From: Adenophora triphylla var. japonica
Taxonomy: Eukaryota > Streptophyta > Magnoliopsida > Asterales > Campanulaceae
Length of the DNA: 64,000 bases
Assembly: GCA_022495995.1 (NCBI GenBank)
Contig: JAFEMH010001472.1
Location: forward strand, 404,791 to 468,790
Direction: 5' to 3'
Within the stretch, counting starts at the first letter, position 1, and each line of letters begins with the position of its first letter. A program made the translations under genes and the position numbers. Positions 52,101 through 64,000 of this stretch are shown in pieces. A model generated the notes under the pieces. That model did no database searches. It was not told the origin of the DNA and saw nothing but the letters and a program-made list of their open reading frames with translations.

Positions 52101-55100
52101 TTATGTTGATAACCCCTACCCGCGCCACATGGAACTGGAACGTCACAACATTTTTTACTAATTGGGGAAGGTTAATGATTCTACGCTTGGGTCTATCACC
52201 ATGGATAAATGGGAGTAGCGAAAATCTGATTTCGCTGATACGGTGGAGAAATTGCAGCTGAAGACGCAGACACATCCTACACCCTATACAAGCTTGGGTG
52301 GATAAATTCTTTGGGCAAACATTAAGGTACACCAACAATGTCTTGTCCCCTTTTTCTATTGGTCGTTATAAGGATGATGTCTTACAATGTGATATTAAAG
52401 TGGATATGAATGCTTGCAAATCTTTTGTTGGGTCGACCATGGCAATTCGACCTTAATGTCGTGCATAAGGGTCGGGATAATGTTTTGAGCTTTATGAAGG
52501 ACGTGGGGCTCGTTTTAATTCTGTGTCCATTACGTGAAAAATCAGTATGTGCCCAACCTAGGCGAAAGCCTATTGCTTTCACTGTTATGTACCGCACAGA
52601 GTTTGTTTCCTTGAGGCTATGGATGCGCCTGTTATTTTGCCGTAGTCAAGAAGGGCTTGGGGATGACACTTGTTTAGTTCCTACTACTTTTACAAGCGTT
52701 ATTGGATGAGTATCGGGACATTATGCCTGATGAACTTCCTGCATGGGTTACCTCCGTCATGATATTCAACATAACATTGATTTAGTCCCCGGCGCTTCCC
52801 TCCCTAATTTTACAAAGACATTACTGATTGAGCCCAGTTGAGTACATGATATTCTGAGGTCGCAAAGGTTGAGGAGTTATTACAGCGGGGTTATATTCGG
52901 GAAAGTTTGAGTTTCCTGTGCGGTTCCCGCTCTACTTGTTCCTGCTAAGAAGGATGGTTCCCCTGAGGATGTGTGTTGATAGTGGTGGCTATTAACAAGA
53001 TTACTGTCAAGTACAGATTCGCTATTCCCCGCCTTGATGATATGTTAGATGTCCTTCGTGGTTGCTCGCATCTTCTCTTATGATTTATTTGCGAAGTGGG
53101 TACCATCAAGTTGAGGGTTCTACCAAGGTGATGAGTGGAAGACTCGCTTTCAAAACCAAGGAGGGGCTTTATGAGTGGTTGGTCATGCCGTTCGGCTTAT
53201 CTAATGCTCCTAGCACTTTTATGCGGTTGATGAATCAGGTTTTTTGAAGCCTTTTATCGGGAAATTTTTGGTGGTTTACTTTGATGACATACTGATCTTT
53301 AGTAAAACGGATAGAGGAGCATATTGGGCATATTCGGTTGGTTCTGCAGTGCACATCGAGAGAATGAGTTGTACATCAATTTCAAGAAGTGCAGTTTTAT
53401 GCTTGACAAGCTGTTGTTCCTGGGGTATGTCATCTCGCGGATGGGATTCAGGCTTGATGAAGAAAAAGTTCGGGCTATTCGCGATCAGCCTACTCCTACT
53501 ACAGTTAGTGAGGTACACAGGTTTTCATGGTCTTGCTACTTTTTACCGTCGTTTCATTAAGAACCTTTAGTACCAAGCTGTAGCTCCTATTACTGAATGT
53601 ACGAAAAAGGGGAAGTTCTTGTGGGGTGACGAGGCTGCTTCTAGTTTTGCCTTAATTAAGGAGAAACTCACTAGTGCTCCTATTTTGGTATTACCGGATT
53701 TCTCTAAGCCTTTTGAGTGCTGAGACTGATGCCTCTGTTGTAGGCATTAAGGCTGTTTTGATTCAGAGTAAGTTGACTCAGGCTTTTACGAGTCAAAATC
53801 TTGAGGAGGCTAAACGTAAGTGGACCACGTACGAGCTTGAATTCTATGCGGTGGTTCAGGCCATCAAACATTGGGAGCAGTATTTATTACACCGTGAGTT
53901 TATCCTTCATACTGATCATGAAGCCTTGAAATATATGAATGGTCAGAAATCTCTTAACAGGATGCATGCACGTTGGGTGGCATATCTACAACAGTTCACT
54001 TTTGTTATTCAACACAAAAGTTGGCAACATAATAAGGTTGCCGATGCTTTGAGTCGTCGGGTGAGTCTGTTGGTTACAATGCATACTGTCAGGTGGTGGG
54101 GTTTGAAACGCTTGAAAGAGCGGTCAGGCGTCGCAGCTGATCCTGATTTTTCTGCAGATTGGACTCGTTGTCAGCATGGAGAGGATCCTGGCTTCGGAGT
54201 GTTCTTTTTGGCAGGATGGGTTCTTATTTTTCACAGAACCGCTTGTGCATTCCTCAAGGCTCCGTTCGTGAGAGTCTTATTGCGTGAGATATTCACAAGC
54301 GATGGTCATATTGGTCGAAATGCGGACAAAAATCCTTTGGAGCTTGGTTTCCCAATGTTACTATTGGCACAAACTCAAGTGAGGGATACTTATATGTTTG
54401 TGCGGAAGTGCATGGTTTGTCAGACGAACAAAGGGCAGTCCCAGAATACGGGATTGTACACCCCTCTTCCTGTTCCTACAGCCCCTTGGGAGGATATTTC
54501 GATGGACTTTGTTCTGGGGTTACCTCGTACACAAAGGTCCAATGATTCGATGTTTGTGGTCGTAGATCAAGTTTCTCGAAGATGGCCTATTTTATTCCGT
54601 GTCGTAAAACATCTGGATGTCGCTCATATTGAGGGACTTTTCTTTTGCGCGAGGTGTGTTCGCCTACATGGGGGTTCCCAAGACTATTACTTCCGATCGT
54701 GACAGCGAAGTTCTTAAGTCATTTTTGGCGTACATTGTGGAGTATCTTCCCGGATGGGTCTTCGCTTAGCAGCAGTTCTTTTCATCCTCGCACAGATGGC
54801 CAGACGGGAGGTGGTTAATCTGGACTTTGGGGTCGATGGTTCGGGCCGTTTTCGTTATGCGTGACAATCCGAAGAAGCTGATGTGGATGTTGGCCACCGC
54901 CGAAGTTTGCTTTTAATAATATGCCTAACCGTAACTACGAAGAAGACACCATTCGGGAGGTCAGGTACCGGCTGTCCTCCGAGTCATACACTTGATTTGT
55001 ACCCTTACCAAAGTTACCGGGCTATAGCCGCGCGTCAGAGCCTGAACATATGGCGATAATCAAGCTCGACTAACTATTCAAAGTGGGTCCTAAGAATATA

Positions 55101-55440
55101 GAGGTCTCGAATGCTAAGTATAAGGGAGATGCTGGATAAGCCGACGCCGCTTCAAGACTTTTTCTCAAAGGGAGATTTGGTTATGTGCATTTGCGCAAGG
55201 AGAGGTTTCCGCTCCAAGGGTACCTACAAGAAGTTGCACCCCAAGAAGATCGGTCCTTGCAAAGGTGGTGCGCAAGGTCAATGATAACGCTTATGTTGTG
55301 GAGTTACCTGACGGCGGCATATTTCTCCTACTTTCAATGTCGCCGATCTGCTCGAGTATTTCCCTGGGACGATCCTCTGTTATGCTGGGATGTGGATCTC
55401 TGGGGACGCAATCCTTTTTCAAGAAGGGGAGACTCGATGC
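52100..55440 (+). pseudogene. Ty3/gypsy pol (protease, RT, RNase H, integrase), frameshifted
   Basis: An RT segment from about 52850 reads in pieces GYIRESL, VPAKKDGSP and [32 protein letters not shown] and [13 protein letters not shown] (53149-53246) and the catalytic VVYFDDILIFSK (about 53271-53306) follow, then LYINFKKCSFMLDKLLFLGY. RNase H: ETDASVVGIKAVLIQ (53724 on) and HNKVADALSRR (about 54027-54060). Integrase: CMVCQTNKGQSQNTGLYTPL, DISMDFVLGLPRTQRSNDSM and SDRDSEVLKSFL (54409-54730). The C-terminal part carries HLRKERFP and KVNDNAYVVELPD, as in chromovirus-type gypsy polyproteins. The longest intact stretch is about 340 codons; frame shifts before and after show that it is dead or mis-sequenced. 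Confidence 0.85.
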
Positions 55441-55975
55441 AGGGAGACAACATGGGCGATTCAGGGCCGGGGGCGAAGACCTGTGGTGCTGGCCGCCTCA
55501 CTCATCCTCGGGCGCGCACCTCAAGATGGCCAAATGGGAAGTGGCATTTTCTTCAGGTACTCCACGCGGCCGCCCAAACTCACTGCCTATGCCAAGCCGC
55601 CTCATAGGCTTGGCCGACCAAGAGGGATGCTTCGGCGAATCATGCGCCCGCCTCGGATTAGGCCGGGCGCCGCCTTTATCGCCGGCGTCATTTGTGATTC
55701 CGTATTTACGCCGTTATTTCCAATTACCGATTGTTTGATTTTCGTACTTGGGGGCATTTTAGTCCTTTCGCTTAATTATTTGTTGCTTAGTGGTTTTAGA
55801 AGTATTTAAACAACTTCGTAATTGTTTAGTGGATCAACTTTTGATTAATTATTCAATTGCAAACCTCGCAGTTGTAAGAATTCTTTCTTGAGTTCTTAAA
55901 CCCTTTTATTCGTGGATTCGAATCAAGGTCAAGAAACTCCCTTTGATTTTCTTTTGGCTTTATCATTATTGATTC
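55440..55975 (+). repeat. 3' LTR of the Ty3/gypsy chromovirus-like element
   Basis: It begins after a purine-rich AAGAAGGGGAGACTCGATGC stretch and matches the 5' LTR block by block, but the two differ at many positions and by indels of several bases. The right boundary is approximate, and no target duplication could be confirmed. Confidence 0.7.
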
Positions 55976-56140
55976 CGTCATGTTACATTATTCTCCTCTT
56001 CTTCTCTCTCATCGAGAATCAGCTTTAAAGGTCATTCGCTCTGGTACGGTGTGTGTCACCGGAGCAGCCTGGATTCACGGCCAAGTGGCTACGTTTCTCC
56101 CTAAATTAGGAAGACCTCAGGCCGCCGTAGTTTTATATAA

Positions 56141-56142
<2 letters not shown>

Positions 56143-56185
<43 letters not shown>

Positions 56186-56205
56186 AGAGAGAGAGAGAGA
56201 GAGAA
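56143..56205. repeat. (GA)n microsatellite
   Basis: About 62 bases of GA dinucleotide with a single T interruption follow ATATAAAGG. Confidence 0.95.
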
Positions 56206-56479
56206 TAAATTAGTTTAAATTACAACTCCCGAATCCTTCACATGGATCGGATTTTAATCAAAAACCAATCTCACGCAATTTAAATAAAGAGCAATATTTA
56301 AACAAAATACGATTTCGAGTTCTACATCTTTAAGGGAGACCTTTAAGATGAAAGAACTATGCAAATAATGTAATCTGAAATCCCCAGCATGTTCCGAATC
56401 TTATCTCGTGATCTCAAAATGAACAAGAAAAACCAGAAAACAAGACAGACATAGAGGCTTTGTCTCACGTGCGAGACAA

Positions 56480-56870
56480 TGGGTTTACGGTTTTAACCGG
56501 TTTTGACGCATTTACTCGCTGGGATTAAGCATTTACGGTTTTAATCTGCTTCGGTTAACCTCCGGTTTCTCCGCTTTGAAACTCCGCTTGGCCGTAGCCT
56601 TGATGATGTTGCTTCTAGCCGAGCACACCCTTTTAGGGTTCGGTGGGTCGGAGGTTGTCTCGTCCGAGCCCTGGGTAAGTCACTTCTGGCCGAGCATAAC
56701 CCTTTTAGGGGGTTTGGGGTTGAGGGTTACTCTGGGCCGAGTCATATACCGCTTCCTGGCCGAAAGCATACCCTTCAAAATATGCCAACTTTCTGGTCTC
56801 ATATACTCCTGGTCGAAGTCTATAGTAAAGGTTCTCGGCCGAGCATATCATTTTTCAACCTTGTAACAGC
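56480..56870. repeat. Interspersed GGCCGAGCATA-CCCTTTTAGGG repeats
   Basis: TAGCCGAGCACACCCTTTTA, TGGCCGAGCATAACCCTTTT and related TGGCCGAAAGCATACCCTT and CGGCCGAGCATATCA recur at about 56617, 56687, 56757 and 56838. Before them TTTACGGTTTTAA occurs at about 56484 and 56530. No gene was recognised from 55980 to 57430. Confidence 0.55.
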
Positions 56871-57289
56871 TAATTTTTTAACGGTTTTCGTTAACTTTGT
56901 GTGTAGTATATTAACTTTTTTTGGATAAATAAGACTATGCTTTAGACTTAAGTTTACTACATATATTTTTTGCAAAAAAGAAGTTTATAAAAAAAGTTAT
57001 GAATTTTGAAAGAAATAAAACTTAATGCTTTTTGGAAAAAGTTAACTTTAAATTTTTTTCACTCTTTTTTTTTTTGGATAAGTAAGACTATTTGTGACTT
57101 TTGTTTACTACATACAATTTTTGCAAAAAGTTATATGTGTTATGAATTTTGAAATAAATAAAACTTCTAACTTTTTTAAAATAAACTAAAAGATATGCAA
57201 AGAAAAAAAGGTACTGCATCTTAAAATATTAAAGAGGGGGACAACCAACCTTACCCTTTTATAAATAAGGGGGACATTTAGTAGACTAG

Positions 57290-57424
57290 TATAGTATTCG
57301 TAGTAGTAGCGGCGTGTGACGGTAGTAGTAGTAGACTAGTAGTGATAGCGGTAGTAAAGGTGGTAGCGGTAGTAGCGTAGTAGCGGTGGTAGCGGTAGCG
57401 GGCGGTGGCGGCGGTGGTAGTTTC
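57290..57424. repeat. Trinucleotide (TAG/CGG)n microsatellite
   Basis: About 135 bases of imperfect GTAGTAGTAGCGG units grade into GGCGGTGGCGGCGGTGGTAG. It lies at the outer edge of the second large inverted repeat. Confidence 0.85.
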
Positions 57425-59219
57425 GCGGGAACGTGCCCAAAATTTTTGTTTATTGGAATTCACGCGAGTTTGAAGACATCCGAGTTATTTGAAAAACGGA
57501 GTCGCCACGCCATTTTGATTACCTCAAAACTTTGAAAAAAAGGTTTTATGGGTTCGGAGGTTAAGTTACCCCTTGGGAAGAACGTTTGGCGTTCACCCAA
57601 AGTGCCTTGCCGGAGCAAGTCTCCCTAGATTTCATTAATCGTGTTTGCTTGCGTGCTTTCTTTGTGTGCATGTGTTTGAAAATAAGGGGGAATGTCCCAA
57701 GTTATCTTCCGGACGTACAAACCATTTGTTGGTTGTCGCCGGGATTCCTTGGAATTTATGTATTTGGGATTATGATCCCGTCCTCATCTTATGACTTATG
57801 ATCATCGCATTTTAAACCTCGGGACCCTCGGGACTTGCGTGATCGAGAGAATGACTCTCTTTTGGGTCAAAGATGAGGTTCTTTAGAAAGGAAGGTCCTT
57901 AGCCCATCAATCCTACGCTTTAAGTGGAAGGAATTGAGCTCGTATAGAGGCTTCATACTCTTTCTTAAGCGATAATCGGAGATGTAGGGTTCAAGGTTGT
58001 CCTTTTCTCTAAAGAAATCATGGGGACCTTTAATGGAAGGAAGCGATGTAAAGATAGGATCTTTTACACCGGTAGGGTTCGAAGGTTGGGGGAAAAGGGA
58101 AGTAGCATGGTAAAAATGACACTTTAATGAAAAGATGACATTTTGGGTTTAGCAAATAGTACACTTAGATTTAAAGAAATAATCTTTGTGCAAGTGATGC
58201 ATAAAGATTGCATTTTGAAAAGCATATGATATGGTTTATGGTAAAAACATGGTCTTTAAAGCAAATGATGCATTAGAACAAGGGGTTTTGAATGCAAAGG
58301 ATGCATTTTTATTTGAAAAGATTAGAGTTTTTATATGCAAATGATGCATAAAAATGACATTTTTATTTGAAAATAGGAAGTTTGGATGCAAAGGATGCAC
58401 CTTTATGAAAAAGACTACATTTTTATGACAAATGAGAGTCTTAATGCATCTGCAAAAGAGGAAGGGGGCGATAAAGATGTGATCGATCTTTAACTATGAA
58501 TACCAAGTCCCAAGCAGAATATATGAATGCAATGAGCAAGTATATCAAGTAAAATGCAAGGTTAGGGAGTGCGAGGGTTGCAATTGCTTCCTTTTTTGGC
58601 TTCTTTGGTCGGAGCTAGGAGGAGAGGTTGGTCTTGGATCTTCAAGGAGGAGGGAGGGGCCTGCTTGGCCTTCTTCTTGTGCCTTCTTAGGCGCCCTGCC
58701 AATATTCTTCATCGTCTTGGGAGTAGTGAGTGTGTGCTATGGGTGTGGGTATTGTTGTTGTTGATCGAAATGGGTAGAGGAGGGCTCACATTTTATAGGC
58801 GATGCGGATAAAAATTTAATGAAGCGCGTGCGGTGGCAGTGTGCAGCCAATCACGGCCGTGCGGGCTTATCCATTGTGACTCGGCATTCTAGAATTATTA
58901 CAAGGTGGCATTATTCTCAGAAGCTTCCCTCCTAGTCCAAGCGTGTTTCTTGATTGGGAAGAGGGATTCCACTTAGGCCTTTATTTAATTAAAAACGGTT
59001 CCGGAATGTTTAGGAACACTAGAAAGATCACGAAATTACCATAGAACTTACAGAAATTCTTGGGAAATTTGTAAGGCATGAGCCAGATTTGGGTACTCCA
59101 CAAGGAAGCCCCTCGGCAACGTCTCACCTTGCAAGGCGAGTGGGGTTGTGGAGATGAAAAGGATCCTACGATCTCGGCTGAATGCCGAGACGGATTGGGT
59201 GCGACCAAGGCGGTCGAGT

Positions 59220-59560
59220 GGGCGGGCAGGAAGGCTACCTACGTATCCGGGAGGAATCAAGCCGGGTAGTAGTTCGGAATTAGGATCACATTTGGGAAGG
59301 AGGAAGAAAGCGGTGAGATGTAGGAAAAAAAGAAGAGAAAATGACCTGCAAGGTCAAGCAATTGATCTCTTCAGGGATATCTTTGCAGGTGACCAAGGTG
59401 GTCGGATATACGAACTTCTGAGGGTGCACATCACTAGGGGTGAGCAAAGAAGCAGGGGGTGACCAAAGTGGTCGAATGGCTGGACCGCCACCCATAAAAG
59501 GCTCACATACGTATCCCGGAGGAATCAAGCCTTGATCGTAGTTCGAGGCATCACTGGATA
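59220..59560. repeat. Direct repeat TACGTATCC(C)GG(G)AGGAATCAAGCC
   Basis: ACGTATCCGGGAGGAATCAA (59240) and ACGTATCCCGGAGGAATCAA (59511) lie about 271 bases apart, each preceded by a GACCAA(G/A)G(C/T)GGTCGA block. Their inverse counterparts occur on the right arm at about 61410-61430 and 61675-61700. Confidence 0.7.
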
Positions 59561-59639
59561 GTTAGGAACGATGTCTAGGATCCTTGGGGTTTTGACAATT
59601 AATGGAGAAGTTTGTGCTATCTGAAGGAAACTAGTGACG

Positions 59640-60540
59640 TCACTGCTCAATTGGATTGAGGCAGCTGGAGTTTGGTGAACTTGAGCACATACGTCTCAAT
59701 CTCTTTAGAATGAGAGATATGGGTTGCCAAAGTTAGAATGATTTAAGCATACGTCTCGATCTCTTTGAATCAGAATGTGGTTGCTTAAGTTGAGAGAAAC
59801 TTAATATCTCAATCTCTTTGAATCAGAGATATGGGTTGCCAAGTTGACTTGAATGATTTAAGCATACGTCTCAATCTCTTTCGAATCGGAGATATGGGTT
59901 GCCAAGTTGACTTGAATGATTTAAGCATACGTCACTGCACAGATAGAGGTAGCTTAAGTTGATAGAAACTTAAGTTGAGAGAAACATGAGCGTACGTCAC
60001 TATTCGAGATAGAGGTGGCCAGTTGATGAAACTTGGCGTGCGTCACTATTCGGGATAGAGGTAACTTAAGTTGATAGAAACTTGAGCATACGTCACTGTC
60101 TGGATAGAGGTGGCTTAAGTTGATAGAAACTTAGCATACGTCGCTATTTGCGGATAGAGGTAGCCGGAGTTGATGAAAACTTAAGCGTAAGTCATAATGT
60201 CGGGATAGATTAACTTAAGTTGATGAAGAAACTTATCATCCGTCACTATTCAGGATAGAGGTAGCTTAGATTGGTAAGAAACTTGATCGTCAGTCACTAA
60301 TAAGATAGAGGTAATAGGTGGATAGAAACTTAGCATACGTCACTGTCTGGATAGAGGTGGCTTAAGTTGATAGAAACTTATAAATGCTGTGCAGGATAGA
60401 GGTAGCTTAAGTTGATAGAAACTTGGCTTATAAATCACTGTCAGGATAGAGGTAGCTTAAGTTGATAGAAGCTTAGCATACGTCACTCTTACGGATAGAG
60501 GTATGTAAGTTGATAGAACTTGGCATACGTACGCTATTAA
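59640..60540. repeat. Minisatellite, about 45-bp units (left arm)
   Basis: Units are of the type TTAAGTTGATAGAAACTTAG + CATACGTCACTGTCTGGATA + GAGGTGGC, repeated about twelve times. They are preceded by a related longer unit with ACGTCTCAATCTCTTT and GAGATATGGGTTGCCAAGTT (59690-59930). Confidence 0.9.
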
Positions 60541-60544
60541 GGAT

Positions 60545-61330
60545 GGTGACGTATGCTAAGACTATCAGCCAGCTACCTCTATCAGGCAGTGACGTATGCT
60601 AAGTTTCTGTCAATAAGCTACCTCTATCAGAGTAGTGATCTCTGGACAGTTTCTATCAGCTTAAACTACCTCTATCCGGAATAGTGACGTATGCTAAGTT
60701 TCTATCAGCCAAGTTACCTCTATCCCGTGTCTGACGTATGCTAAGTTTCTATCAACTGAAAGCCTCTACCTCAGAATAGTGACGTATGCTAAGTTTCTAC
60801 TTCTATCCAGGAACTCTATGAATAGTGACGGCAATAACTAAGTTTATCGAACTTAAATACCACCTATCCCGAGGTGACGTACGCACAAATTTCCTCAGCA
60901 AGCTACCTCTATCTCGAATAGTGACGTACGCTCCTTCTCTCAACTTAAGCTACCTCTATCCAGTGAATAATGCTGTATCGCTAAGTTTCTATCATTAAGT
61001 CATTGGCAACCCATATCTCTGATTCGAAGAGATTTGGAGACATATCTTAAGTTTCTATCAACTTCAAGCTACCTCTATCGAATAGCACGTATGCTAAGTT
61101 TCTATGAACAAGCTACCTCTATCGAATAGAGACGTACGCTCAAGTCATTGGCAACCCTTATCTCTGATTCGAAGAGATTGAGACGTATGCTTAAGTCATT
61201 TCTAACTTTGGCAACCCGCATCTGCGAGTTCGAAAAGAGATTGAGACGTATGCTCAAGTTCACCAAACTCTAGCTACCTCTATCCACTCGATAGTGACGT
61301 CAAGCTCTAGTTTCAATCGGGTGACAGCCT
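60545..61330. repeat. Minisatellite, inverted continuation (right arm)
   Basis: The same units occur in the opposite orientation: GTGACGTATGCTAAGTTTCT + ATCAACTTAAGCTACCTCTA, with the longer AGAGATTGAGACGTATGCT unit at its outer end (61150-61260). Units here are much noisier than in the left arm. Confidence 0.85.
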
Positions 61331-62117
61331 CAAATTAATTGTCAAACCCTCAAGGATCCTGGGCATCAGTTCCTAACTGTCTAGTGGTAAAAAAAACTAC
61401 GATCAAGGCTTGATTCCTCAGGGATACGTAGGTAGCCTTTTTTATAAAGGAGTCAGCCATTCGACCACTTTGGTCACCCTGTTTCTTTGTCACCCTTAGT
61501 GATAAAGCAGCCCCTCATAAGTTCAGATATCCAACCACCTTGGTCACTCTAACATATCCCCAGTAGGATCAATTGTTTGACCTCCTAGGTCATTTTCTCT
61601 TTTTTTTCCCAGCAAGAGGCCGGTTTCTCTTCTTCCTCCCCAGCGGATCCTAATTCCTGAACTACGGCTACGGCTTGATTCCTCCGGATTTTGTGGGTAG
61701 CCTTCAAAGGTTCAACCACTCGACCGTCTTGATGTCACCCAATCCGTCTCGGCATTCGCCAGATCGGATCCTTTTCTATCGATAGCCCCACTCGCCATGT
61801 ACAGTGACGTTGCCGAGGGCTTCTGTAAGTGATCTGGCATCAACCTTCCGGTTAAATTTCCCAGCAATTTCATTATAAAGTTTTCGTCAATTCCCAGACC
61901 TTCCTAGTGTTGGAAACATGTCCGGAACTGTCCCTATTAAATTAGAGCTGAAGGATCTTCCCTAATTAAGAAGCACGTTTGTTGTAATTAGGAGGGGAAG
62001 ATTCTAGAATAATGCTACCTTGCATGGTTCTAGAATCTTGGATCCACAATGGATAAGCCCGCACGGCTGCATTAGCTCGCTGCCTCTGACCGCACGGCTT
62101 CATTAGCCTTATCCAGA

Positions 62118-62130
62118 CTGCCTATAAATA
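62118..62130 (+). promoter_or_regulatory. TATA box in the right LTR-like arm
   Basis: CTATAAATAGAG at 62121 is followed about 35-45 bases later by ACAACAACAACAA, a leader-like sequence. The left arm has the mirrored element TTTTATAGG at about 58792 on the other strand. Confidence 0.55.
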
Positions 62131-63365
62131 GAGCCCTCCTCTACCCATTTCGACAACAACAACAATACCCACACTCCATAGCAATACACTCAGTCACTCC
62201 CAAGACGTGAAGAATATTGGTGAAGGCTCAAGAAAGGTGAAGAAGAAGGCCAAGAAGCTCCCTCCGCACTCCTTGAAGATCCACAAGACCAATCTCTCCT
62301 CCTAGCTCCGACCAAGAAACAAAAAAGGAAGCAAGTGGTAACCTCGCACGCCCTAACCTTTTAATTGATATACTTGCTCATTGCATTCATCATCTTGCCG
62401 GACTTGGCATTCATAGTTAAAGATCACATCTTTATCGCCCCTTTCCCTTTTGCATGCATTAAGACCTCATTTGTCATAAAAATGTAGTCTTTTTCATAAA
62501 GGTGCATCCTTTGCACCTAAAACTTCCATTTTCAAATAAAAATGTCATTTTTATGCATCATTTGCATATAAAAACTCTATCTTTTAAATAAAAATGCATC
62601 CTTTGCATTTTCATTACTAATTCAGCATCATTTATTTAAAGACCATAACTTTACCATAAACTAGCATCATATGCTTTTTCAAAATGCAATCTTTATGCAT
62701 CATTTGCAATAATGAATGCCAATTTCTTCAACAAAAATGCATCATTTGCATAAAAATCAAATCTTTATGCATCATTTGCAATAAAGATTATTTATTCAAA
62801 CTCAGTACATCAAATTTGCAGCCCAAAAATATCATCTTTTCATTAAAGTGTCATTTTTTATCATACATTCTCCTTTCCCCAACCTTGGAACGGACCAGTG
62901 TACAAAGATCCTGTCTTTACATCGTTCCTTCCATTCAAGATTCCATGTTTCTTTAAGAAAGGTTTTAGCAGACCTATATCTCCGATTATCCCTATTAAGA
63001 AATTATGAAGCCTCTACGACTCGACCGTGCTTAAAGCGTAGGATTGATGGGCTAAGGACCCTCCTTTTCTAAAGAACCTCATCTTTGACCAAAAAGTCAT
63101 TCTCTCGATCACGCAAAGGTTTAAATGCGATGATCCAAGTCATAAGATGAGGACGGGATCATAATCCCGATACATAAAATTCAAGAGCGACAACCAGCAA
63201 ATGGTTTGTGCGTCGGCTCTTCATTCAATATGCACAGAAAAGCGCAAGCAACTCTAATCTTGAGACTTCCGAGCTGAGATTCTTCCCGAGGCAACCTCGA
63301 ACATAAAACCTTTTCAAAGTTTTGAGTGAAGATGGCGGTTTTTCAACTGGATCTTCAAACCGCGG

Positions 63366-64000
63366 AGTCAACAAATGGCACCACAAGCGAGGACGGTTAA
63401 AACCCGGAGCTCTGTGATCCTGAGTATCCAAGGTCGCCAGCGTCTGATGTGGCTTGGCTCTTTATTCTTGAATAAAGAAGTCGAGTATCTCCGCTGCGAT
63501 GAGTTGGGCGAGGCTTAATCTTGATACGGCTCGAGCTCAAGAGGGTTGTTGAAAGAGAGGGGAAGAAGGTTATGACGAAAGTCTGAGTCGGAGAATCCAG
63601 TCGATTTCTTTTGCGTAAACCTGAGGAGATCTGTATGTTGACGTTTGCACGTCATCTGATGCGCGATGTTGATAGGAACACCTGATTCCGGTCGAAAATA
63701 CTTTGCAAGCAGCTTTGGAAGAGTGTCCTGATTAAATTGTGAGATGTTTCATCACCAATACTGGCATCGTAAAAACGAGAAATGAATCTTTGCGATGAAT
63801 AGGACCCGATGCGATTTAGCGACCTTTCATTGCATAGTTGAGCGGCGGCGGATAATTCAGAGATCAAAAAACTTTGCCCTCCGTGGGATGTGCTATATGG
63901 ATCTTTGACCTAGGCATGTCTTTGACATGAATCAAAGTATATGTCGCGGAATATCGGCTGAAGATCCAAAAGTTACGACTCAGCACATTATTTATGATTA
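63366..64000. other. Unassigned sequence at the right edge
   Basis: It lies beyond the inverted repeat and has mixed composition. No ORF longer than about 70 codons and no family were recognised. It may be the interior of the element whose LTR-like arm ends at about 63365. Confidence 0.4.

Larger units (their letters stand above)
57430..63365. repeat. Second large inverted repeat (LTR-like arms, minisatellite core)
   Basis: The left arm (57430 to about 60540) is mirrored by the right arm (about 60545-63365). Examples: GAGGGCTCACATTTTATAGG (about 58780) against CTATAAATAGAGCCCTCC (62121); GATGCATAAAGATTGCATTT against AAAATGCAATCTTTATGCAT; TTTGAAAAAAAGGTTTTATG against CATAAAACCTTTTCAAAG. The outer arms resemble an LTR. 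On the right arm a plus-strand TATA box (62121) lies about 60 bases before CCATTTCGACAACAACAACA. GGCGACTCCG-like sequence at the outer edges is reminiscent of the primer-binding region of Tat/Ogre gypsy elements. That assignment is tentative. Confidence 0.7.

Noticed and set aside
53674..54702. 342-codon ORF as a host gene
   Set aside because: It contains RNase H and integrase motifs of Ty3/gypsy and is flanked by frame-broken RT and integrase of the same element.
59640..61330. CRISPR-like regular repeat array
   Set aside because: Units are contiguous with no unique spacers of fixed length, they change strand mid-array, and the context is a plant genome; it is a minisatellite.
57430..63365. 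Integrated pararetrovirus (TATA plus leader-like region)
   Set aside because: No movement protein, coat protein or reverse transcriptase was seen; a TATA box next to LTR-like arms fits a retrotransposon better.

Overview
This is nuclear plant DNA, most likely from a eudicot. It has split genes with GT-AG introns, many Stowaway, hAT, CACTA and Helitron elements, plant-type LTR retrotransposons and long (AT)n arrays. No bacterial operons, rRNA, tRNA or CRISPR were seen. Two host genes are recognisable, both on the + strand and both near the left end. The first is the 3' end of a SAP18-like gene (histone deacetylase complex subunit), with exons at 1-43, 465-542 and 684-716. The second is a complete 10-exon galacturonosyltransferase gene of the GAUT3/GAUT4 type (GT8, pectin synthesis; 5827-13093, 684 codons).  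Layout. 1-5.4 kb: SAP18 tail, then small DNA transposons (three Stowaway-type MITEs, one hAT MITE, two head-to-tail mini-Helitrons), a 195-bp tandem repeat and a degenerate minisatellite upstream of the GAUT promoter. 5.8-13.1 kb: the GAUT gene, with a 911-bp hAT element in intron 1 and an (AT)n plus truncated Stowaway in intron 8. 13.1-19 kb: gene-free DNA with more Stowaway MITEs and very long (TA)n arrays that enclose a GC-richer 208-bp island. 18.1-29 kb: an old local duplication whose second copy contains a Stowaway-like MITE, split by a hAT-like element, split in turn by a young 8.76-kb LTR retrotransposon with a decayed interior (LARD-like). 29.6-30.9 kb: a non-autonomous CACTA element. 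32-36.3 kb: a second, inverted and truncated LARD copy. 36.3-50.2 kb: a large inverted repeat made of two Ty1/copia (Sirevirus-like) copies, tail to tail, with an LTR terminus at each outer end. 50.3-56 kb: a frameshifted Ty3/gypsy (chromovirus-like) element with two LTRs. 57.4-63.4 kb: a second large inverted repeat, built from LTR-like sequence plus a minisatellite of about 45 bp.  Only the SAP18 and GAUT genes look functional. From about 36 kb onward the transposon coding regions carry very many small indels, and paired arms differ mostly by indels. Old age or uncorrected long-read error could both explain this, and it limits conclusions about the two palindromes.  The observations most worth following are the LTR-bounded palindromic copia structure, the positionally conserved but sequence-unrelated palindrome cassettes in the two LARD LTRs, the repeated GGTGTTA/TAACACC inverted motifs through the Sirevirus-like element, and a run of CTG-centred differences between two otherwise nearly identical LTRs.
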